From contig NC_052140.2 of NCBI RefSeq assembly GCF_016086655.4, forward strand, positions 17,112,001-17,176,000: 64,000 nucleotides of DNA. The letters are read 5' to 3'. The first letter of the stretch is position 1, and each line of letters opens with the position of its first letter. Origin of the DNA: Lepeophtheirus salmonis (lineage: Eukaryota > Arthropoda > Copepoda > Siphonostomatoida > Caligidae). Under the pieces are notes generated by a model. That model made no database searches, had not been told where the DNA came from, and saw nothing but the letters and a program-made list of their open reading frames with translations. Shown here in pieces: positions 57,481-64,000 of this stretch. The position numbers and the translations under genes are program-made.

Positions 57481-60400
57481 AGATAATTATGTGTATTTTA
57501 TATGTAATAAATGTTTGCTTGCCTGTTTCTTTGGTTCCTAATAACTATGAGCAATGCCTTGTACTCTCGCTAGCATTTAATATAAGTGAAAGTAGTTGAA
57601 AAATCTGGTTTGTTCAAAATGATACGTAATCAAGCATTTTATATATTTGACTTAGTTTAACAGATATGAATATAAATATATGAAGTATATAAAAATTTTT
57701 AAGAATATGTTAGGTAGTGTTGAAAATTTTAATATTGATATGAATTAAGTCTATTTTTTTATCTTATAAAGTTATTCATACTTAAAAAAATAATATAATA
57801 AACTTGTTTTAAAACATACAAAGATATAAAATTAGTTTTAAGTAGAATATTATTCTCTAATATATAACCTTCATTAGTTGAAAATAACAACATTTAGAAC
57901 TTTTTCAGTTAGAAATATTCATTATAACTAAAAAAGTTAAAATGAAAACTCAAACATAAATTTGACTTCCAACAAATTAGTTTATGTTTTCTTCTTGGGA
58001 ATTAAACTAATTGTTTTTATTCAAACTATTTAATTTTCATTAGCATAAATAAATAATGTTACTATCTTTTAAATTTTGATATACAGACTTTAGAAGACAT
58101 AAACGGAGATTTTTTAGACAGATTTGTTTTCTAAAAATTTCTCCATTTTAACTCAACTCTCGTGAACTTTATTCAATACAAAAGACACAAGAGGTTGTCA
58201 AGGTATTCTATTCTTTTAAATGTTATTTCAATTTTTATCTAAAATTGTTTATGGTTCTGTAAATTAATATAATTTATTGTAGTAATGTATTCAGGTCATG
58301 TCTTTGGGCGTGTGATTTGAAAAATAAAAAGGGGCTGTTGTGAAAAACTAAAATGGTTTTGGTGAAAATTTTAACCCTTTTTTGGACAATTTCAATAGTC
58401 TATTTTGTGAAAATTAGCACTTTGAAGGATCATGACTAATTTTGTGTAAGATGTTGTGAGTTTGTTTCTTATGAGGTATTGCAGGGGAGTGGGGTGGACT
58501 GGGAGTGGACCCGTTGAGTGAGAGATGAGACTGGAGGAGATCACATATTATCAAGCAAATCACTACAACATTTCTTGTGTCGAATATGAACTATCACAGT
58601 ATAATTACAGGATGAAAGAAACATATATCTTGCTGGGAAACTTTTTTATCATTAAACCCATTCATTCCTCAAATCGATAATTACTAGAATCATACAAAAA
58701 GGAACTTTACCAAATTAATTACAATGATTGTCTAATATTTGGAGAAAACTTATTTGAGGAGTTGTGATCGGTTGAGTTGATATTCCTTTCCTCCAACAAG
58801 AACAATATATATTTTTTTCGTTTTGCAAAGGGATTTCCTTATTACTGAAAGGTTGTGATAATTGAAATTCAACTATCCCCTATCACTGTCTCCCATTTAA
58901 AGATGGAGAAAAAAAAGTATGATGTGCAGGCAAAGGCATACAATGTACAAAAATATTATTGTCATATTATGTCTTTTATCAATGAAACATGTTTATTATT
59001 CAAAGGAGAAATATGATATTAAAAAAAAAAAAAATATTTGTTAAAATGAAAGGTAATTTAATGAAATATATCTGTTATAAAAAACACAAAAATAATATAA
59101 CTATATTGTATTGTTAAAATATATTTTAAAAGTTGCGTCCAAAAGTCAGGGTCCTGATAACTACAACTGCTATTTATTAAAATACTGTAACTCATTTTTC
59201 AATTTCCAATATGGATATTATCTCTTTGGTATTGAAACTAATATTGATGTTAATTTTGCATAAATTAGTAAGATTTTAATTGTACTTATGATTTATTAAG
59301 TATATGTTTACTTAGTTCAGCCATGGGAAAATACTAATTACCTCCAATATAGCTTTTTATTTGAATTATACGGATATGGAGCTTCCTCGTCGAAGAGGTG
59401 AGAAGAACGTCTTTCTTTATATGTTTCAAGGGACTTGTTAAAAATTCCAGATCTACTTTAATTCCACACTAGGAATCTCAAATGTAATTTTGTTTATTTT
59501 TTCAATTTTGCATTTAGCATTAAATTCCATCAGGTAATTTTACAAATCTATTTTAAATAACAATTCCCCTTAATTATTTCATCCAATTTTATTCATTAAT
59601 TTTTATCTCATTTAAATCGACCACATTATATCATTTCATGTTACCATTATTTCATTAGATTTTATCATATTGTTTAATTATATTTTTTAATGAGTCGACA
59701 ATATAGGGCTTTTATTTTTAGCCACTATTAGAAACCAAACAAGTAAATAAATAATATTATTGTTTTATGGCTATTCCATCTGATAAAATAATTATCTTTA
59801 AAGTCCGTACACATTATGTATACTTTATTTCTCTAAGAGTGACTGGATAATCATATTACTTATTCAATACCCATGTTATACAGATATTCAATATTCATCC
59901 CGTAACATAGAATAAGAATGATAGGTTTTCTTTTTCTTTCTCATATATTTAATCATTTGAGTGTATAAATAAAATAAAACACACAACAGAAATAAAATTA
60001 TCCTATACGCACAAAAAGAAGTTTGAAATAGATTGGAGCCATAAGAAAACAACACAAAAATAGGATGTAATATAAAATAGAAGGTACAATCGAAAGGTTT
60101 GTGAACTAGAATATTATACTGCCTGATATTTTTTTAAATTCTTCCTACTCTTTTGAATCTATATTAGATCACCAATACTTTATACTATGCTTTTGAAATA
60201 TTAATACTGATTATAAACAATTCTCTATTTATTTTGATAACGGCCTGTTGAGAATTTATGTGTATATTTAGCCATTTTTAGTCGGCATCGGACAAAATTC
60301 ATTTACTGTTTTACTTACAAGTCCTTTCTTCGTATTCCTTTTGTTTTATTGGGTGGGAGAACTGGTGCATACAATGGTAGCTACATAAAAAACTGAAGGT

Positions 60401-60650
60401 TTTATTTTACATAACAATCGCAACCACTTCAAAAACTGATTGATGCTATTTGATTCTCTAAATTTGCATAAATTAATGTATATTACATAAAAAAATTATA
60501 TCAAAAATAAAAACTTAATGTTATTACTATAAAAATAACAAATTATATCTTGTTAAAATACTAAAATTATGCTATAAACCCATTTGTTCCCATCATACTC
60601 TAAATAGTATTCATTTCTGGTTAAAATGATTCATAATATATCCAAGGAAT
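57481..60650. other. Long AT-rich stretch
   Basis: About 3.2 kb with no recognised gene. A G-rich patch (58480-58540, GGGGAGTGGGGTGGACTGGGAG) stands out from the composition but has no coding motif. Confidence 0.5.
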
Positions 60651-60654
60651 TTAG

Positions 60655-60793
60655 ATCCAATCTTGTACAGACATTGCTTGGTGTGTTATTAAAGCATTTG
60701 ATACTTTTATGTTGTTCGGGACCCCGCTATTTACTCTGAAGTTGCCAGTTTGCCTCAATAATTGTAGCAGTGAAGATGACACACAGAAAAAAA
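60655..60793 (+). CDS. Possible internal exon encoding a Cys-containing hydrophobic segment
   Basis: A 46-codon frame lies between an acceptor-like TTTAG (ending 60654) and a strong donor GTGAGT at 60794. It reads SCTDIAWCVIKAFDTF, MLFGTPLFTLKLPVCL, NNCSSEDDTQKK. The composition (four Cys, an apolar middle and a charged end) is unlike neighbouring random frames, and coding character stops exactly at the donor. The alternative acceptor TACAG (ending 60670) keeps the same frame. Partner exons were not found within the window and the polypyrimidine tract is poor, so this is tentative. No family recognised. Confidence 0.25.
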
Positions 60794-60799
60794 GTGAGT

Positions 60800-61150
60800 A
60801 TACAATGCAAAGTTTTTGTTCTATTGCTAAAATATTCAGTTCATATCTTATTTATAGTTTATTGTTCACATATAATTATGTTACATTGAAGAAGAATAAT
60901 TATCATTGGTCTAGAAGTATTTTTTATTCCACCTACATTGCCTATATATTAGTAGGTTAGGAAACCTGAGAATACAACATTTCAAATGAGAAACAAAAAA
61001 AGGATACTAATAGTTTAGTTGTGTAAACTGAAACAATTTAGATTGAATATAATTATTTTTCTACTTAACAGTATCATACTATTTATATGATATATATATA
61101 TATATATATTATTTAGAAATTCTTATACCACTAACAGCAAATTAACTTCA
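60800..61150. repeat. AT-rich sequence with an (AT)n microsatellite
   Basis: An alternating AT tract of about 20 bp lies at 61090-61109. Otherwise nothing recognised. Confidence 0.5.
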
Positions 61151-61152
61151 AT

Positions 61153-61312
61153 GAGCTATCGAGCAACAAGAAGGGTTTGTGACTACATAATTCCTAGCAA
61201 ATGTTCCATCATAATTGCTCAAACTATGAAGGAATTAAGATGGGGATCATTAGACAGGGTTGTTGACAAAAAAAGAACAAGATCCGTTTTGTTTGCCGGA
61301 CCAATAATGCTG
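61153..61312 (+). pseudogene. Non-LTR retrotransposon ORF2 C-terminal scrap
   Basis: The frame reads SYRATRRVCDYIIPSKCSII, then MKELRWGSLDRVVDKKRTRS, then VLFAGPIML and stops. The order A-x-R-x-V-C-x-D-Y, a Ser-containing spacer, (M/L)-x-E-L-x-W-x-S-L-x-x-R-x-x-x-x-R-x-x-x-(L/V)-F is the familiar end of reverse transcriptase ORFs in Jockey/CR1/L2-type LINEs. Fifty-three codons are intact. No upstream reverse transcriptase core was found and no poly-A tail is clear. Classification within LINEs is not possible from this piece. Confidence 0.5.
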
Positions 61313-61314
61313 TA

Positions 61315-62208
61315 GTAACTGTATTATATTATATTCATGTCCTCAAACTAACAGTGAATGTAAACAGATGGCCATCAAAAAAAAAAGAGGGTTCAAGTTA
61401 CTAAACCAGGTTCAATTTATAAATATATAGGTAATACCAATTGGATGCACCAAAACAGCAGTTGTTACAAGATAAATAAATATGTGAAAGATCGAAATAG
61501 TGGTGTTGGGCAATTTTTAGTTTAATGATTGCCATAACAATTCAAAATGCTAGGATTTTGTACAAGAGAGAAAATTAAAATATGTTATTGTTACAATTTC
61601 GGAGATAGATTCTGCAAACTTTTATTAAGCAACTTCTAGTTTGGGAGAAATCAAGTAGATGTTAAAGATGTTTTATATTATATTTTGCAAGTAGTTTTAG
61701 CAATTGAAATGCTTTTTAAGAGTGCAATAGAGATAAAATAGTTAAAAAAGGATAAAAAAATATTTTAATGTAGTTATTATAATCGTTCAATTGTTCATCA
61801 TGTAACTAAATACGCTTTTTTTTGTTTGTCTTTTTTATCCAGTTCAATAACCGTGTTTGAAAGAGGATGTTCATTTACAGAGAGTTAAAAAAAAAGAAAC
61901 ACTCTTAAATGATGGATTGTCTATACACCCCATTTTTAATCTTTAATTGGTTAAACAGGGCATTTACAGTATTTATCAGGACTCAGAATCGTACTCGTGG
62001 ACTCTTGAGTTTAGTATTTCTTCGTTAGACTCGGGCTTGTTAAATTTTCTAATATTCCTGAGTCCTTCTTTTAGATTTGTATTATTCAAAAAAGTTTATA
62101 AGGGTTTTTGTCAGTCTGAAGCTGAATAGTTTATTTTTATTTATTCAGTTGCATTTTTTTAAATAAAAGATGGTTTCATGGCAGAAGGATTAATGATGAA
62201 AATAATGA
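61315..62208. other. AT-rich spacer
   Basis: Nothing recognised; the 60-codon frame at 61947-62129 is low-complexity Ser/Leu/Phe sequence. Confidence 0.45.
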
Positions 62209-62211
62209 CTA

Positions 62212-63426
62212 CAGGGTGGACAAGTTAGATCCGGAATAATTTTAACGTCTAATTATGAGACTTGTATCAGAGTTAGAAAGATTATTTTTTATTTATTTAA
62301 AAGCCACATTAAATGTAAAATGATTATTTATAATGCAAGCCTTAGTTCTCGATCATGATCTCTACACGGCGCCTGAATTCCTTGCATGCCCTTGCTACCT
62401 TGTTGAGATCTAAGTCCATCATTGTATTGACGATGGAGGGATTCAAGACCGCAATTGAGGCATGATTATTCTTGCAGGCGATCCTTTCTATCCTACCCCC
62501 CCCTCCTCCGAGTAAAAATCACATAGATTGTTGGCTGCCTGTTGGCTGCCCCATATAATTGACGCAAAAAATACAGCACATTTTGTCTCTTTAACTCTTG
62601 GACAATTTTGGCCTTATGAGCAGGTACTGAGTCTTGCCTGAATGTTTATGGCTTCCCATCAGTGATTTCATTCATCTATGGGATGACCAAATCCTTGAGA
62701 AAGCCCTTGCAGACCTCCTTAGTCATCTTCCGGCCCTTTTAGAAGAAGTGGAGGCGGGCATAACTTGTCCTTCCTTCCTTCCAACAAGACCATAACCCAA
62801 GCCGGATTCTTTTTTTTCATTACTGGTTGGACCTCATCAGGGTCCAAACAGATCAATCTATCATTTTTATGGTTATAGTCGGCACAAATGGTTTTTCGTC
62901 CGAAAAAACAAAACAAAAAATAAAACCGCACGTAACCACTTTTGCACTTCATTTGGTGAATAAAAATTTTACCTTTTCTGATTCTGTCAGCCAGAATCTG
63001 CTCTGTTAGCAGATGCTTTAAGGGTATGATCCTCGACAAGTAACGCAGATCAATCCTGATGCCTTTTTGATGGTGCCTTTGTTCACGTTAGAGTCCTTGG
63101 CCAGCTTAGCAATTGGCATGTCTGGACGAGTGACAATAGATTGTTTCAAGCCAGGTATGAACCTTTAAGTCCGGATTTTATCAGATATTGTTGAATGAGC
63201 TGCTCTTTCGGTCTTTTCCTCCTCATCAAAGACCTTACTCATGTTGCAAACTGTTGATTTTGGATATTTGAAGAAATAAATTATCTCTTGAGCAGAGTGT
63301 CCCGTACGGCGGACTTTGCTGATGGAAATTTTCATGACTTTTAAGTATTAAAATTATTATCACATAACCTCTACAATTCTCATAATTAGCCGTTAAAGTT
63401 ATTCCGGATTTACCTTGTCCACCCTG
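62212..63426 (-). mobile_element. Near full-length mariner element, family M3
   Basis: The terminal repeats are about 50 bp: left CAGGGTGGACAAG..ATCCGGAATAA..TTTAACG (62212 on) and its inverted partner ending CTTGTCCACCCTG at 63426. They differ at only a few positions and are flanked by TA on both sides (62210-62211 and 63427-63428). The total of 1215 bp is close to the usual 1.2-1.3 kb, so this is the most complete element in the window. The transposase gene it carries is dead (next entry). Confidence 0.92.
62335..63335 (-). pseudogene. Mariner transposase of element M3, frameshifted
   Basis: Minus strand, N- to C-terminus: a helix-turn-helix with MKISISKVRRTGHSAQEII-like sequence near 63335-63275; KQSIVTRPDMPIAKLAKDS (about 63145-63090), the second DNA-binding domain; SRIIPLKHLLTEQILADRIR in the open frame 63039-62719; KKNPAWVMVLLEGRKDK (about 62805-62760), the V-M-V-W region; then, after shifts, QDSVPAHKAKIVQ-type sequence (about 62630-62590), the second catalytic Asp motif; and finally RACKEFRRRVEIMIEN (about 62395-62345), the C-terminus. 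Several frameshifts and stops separate the blocks, so no functional enzyme is made. All major domains are present, unlike every other copy here. Confidence 0.82.
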
Positions 63427-63496
63427 TATAATAGGAATAAAAAAAACACAACGAAAATACCATGTTAATCCTGACTATTCTAAGAATGTATTGTAG

Positions 63497-63560
63497 GGGA
63501 GCAGCAAAAATCAGCTGTGACAAGGGAGAAGGAGAAGAAAGAAATACCCAAGACCAGACG
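63497..63560 (-). repeat. Dispersed repeat family R2, inverted fragment
   Basis: The reverse strand contains TTTCTTCTCCTTCTCCCTTGTCACAGCTGAT, closely matching 40870-40903 of R2 copy 2. The match is short (about 35-60 bp). Confidence 0.5.
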
Positions 63561-64000
63561 ACTGGTCAATCTGATTTTTAATATATTTGAATCTATTTAG
63601 GAAAGGATGTTCACTACACAGGATTTAAATAATAATGACAACTGCTATAGAAAGGAAAAATGCATTATTCAAATTATCAATTCTAAAAATAAACAATTCA
63701 TGAAGCTAAAAAATACACACGATTTACACCTAAAACTTTTTGAATGTACTTATAGAAGCTTAATTGTCTTAAACATAACCATACATAGTGTCTCAAGGAC
63801 GAAAATATAGTGGTTTGTCGACTAGAGAAAATTATTACTTTTTCGTTTTGATGACAATCAAAACAATGTTACTTAAGTTTCCCTTGATCATATATTTTTG
63901 TATGGCCGAGCATGACAGTGTCTTATTATATTTTTTGTCATTATATTCATCACAAATGATAGACAGATAAAAATGTACCTTTACATGTTTTTATCAATGT
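63561..64000. other. AT-rich window end
   Basis: Two short plus-strand frames (63607-63810, 63788-63970) show no recognisable motif. Nothing called. Confidence 0.45.

Noticed and set aside
1..64000. tRNA, rRNA, CRISPR or bacterial operon features
   Set aside because: No B-box-like GGTTCRANNCC with partner A-box, no conserved rRNA stretch, no regularly spaced short repeats with spacers, and no gene-dense organisation were found.

Overview
The window is a very AT-rich (roughly 70% A+T by eye), intron-bearing eukaryotic nuclear sequence. I see no operons, no bacterial-type gene density, no rRNA and no tRNA gene. Almost every recognisable coding stretch is the remains of a transposable element broken by stops, frameshifts and deletions. 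The mix is many distinct Tc1/mariner families (including SETMAR/irritans-type mariners), piggyBac, possible hAT, Ty3/gypsy, an L1-like LINE and a second LINE. The element proteins resemble those I associate with parasitic copepods (sea lice, Lepeophtheirus/Caligus). The organism is therefore an inference; an arthropod is well supported, the genus is not.

Layout. 1-14 kb: mariner helix-turn-helix scrap, gypsy integrase fragment (2.5-3.05 kb), an unclassified stretch open on both strands (3.56-3.98 kb), TIR-bounded deleted mariners (4.52-5.48, 5.94-6.48, 13.24-14.05 kb), a SETMAR-like mariner C-terminal half (9.88-10.67 kb) and dispersed repeats at 7.03-7.47 and 11.18-11.47 kb. 17-20.4 kb: a gypsy relic (gag, nucleocapsid knuckle, integrase tail) interrupted by a 557-bp mariner derivative, then a deleted piggyBac. 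23.3-24.9 kb: a Tc1-like 3' end, four copies of a 108-bp tandem repeat, a possible hAT and a striking 39-nt hairpin. 27.5-37.4 kb: mariner fragments and an L1-like endonuclease piece. 38.5-49.7 kb: four same-strand 5' pieces of one SETMAR-type mariner, a mariner flanked by 39-bp direct repeats (42.6-43.3 kb) and a second copy of the 4.5-kb element (47.8 kb). 51.2-52.7 kb: an element with 98-bp promoter-like subrepeats ahead of a decayed ORF of unclassified type. 57.3 kb: a foldback structure. 61-63.5 kb: a LINE tail and a 1.2-kb mariner with near-complete TIRs and TA target duplication.

Host genes are scarce. The best candidate is an intact 142-codon single-exon ORF at 53499-53927, with a TATA box, a correctly spaced TCAGT initiator and a polyadenylation signal. 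Weaker candidates are the ORF or terminal exon at 56377-56658 and a possible internal exon at 60655-60793. Nothing ties these into a pathway; the window reads as an intergenic or long-intron repeat landscape with one or two small genes. All homology statements come from recognising motifs, not from a search.
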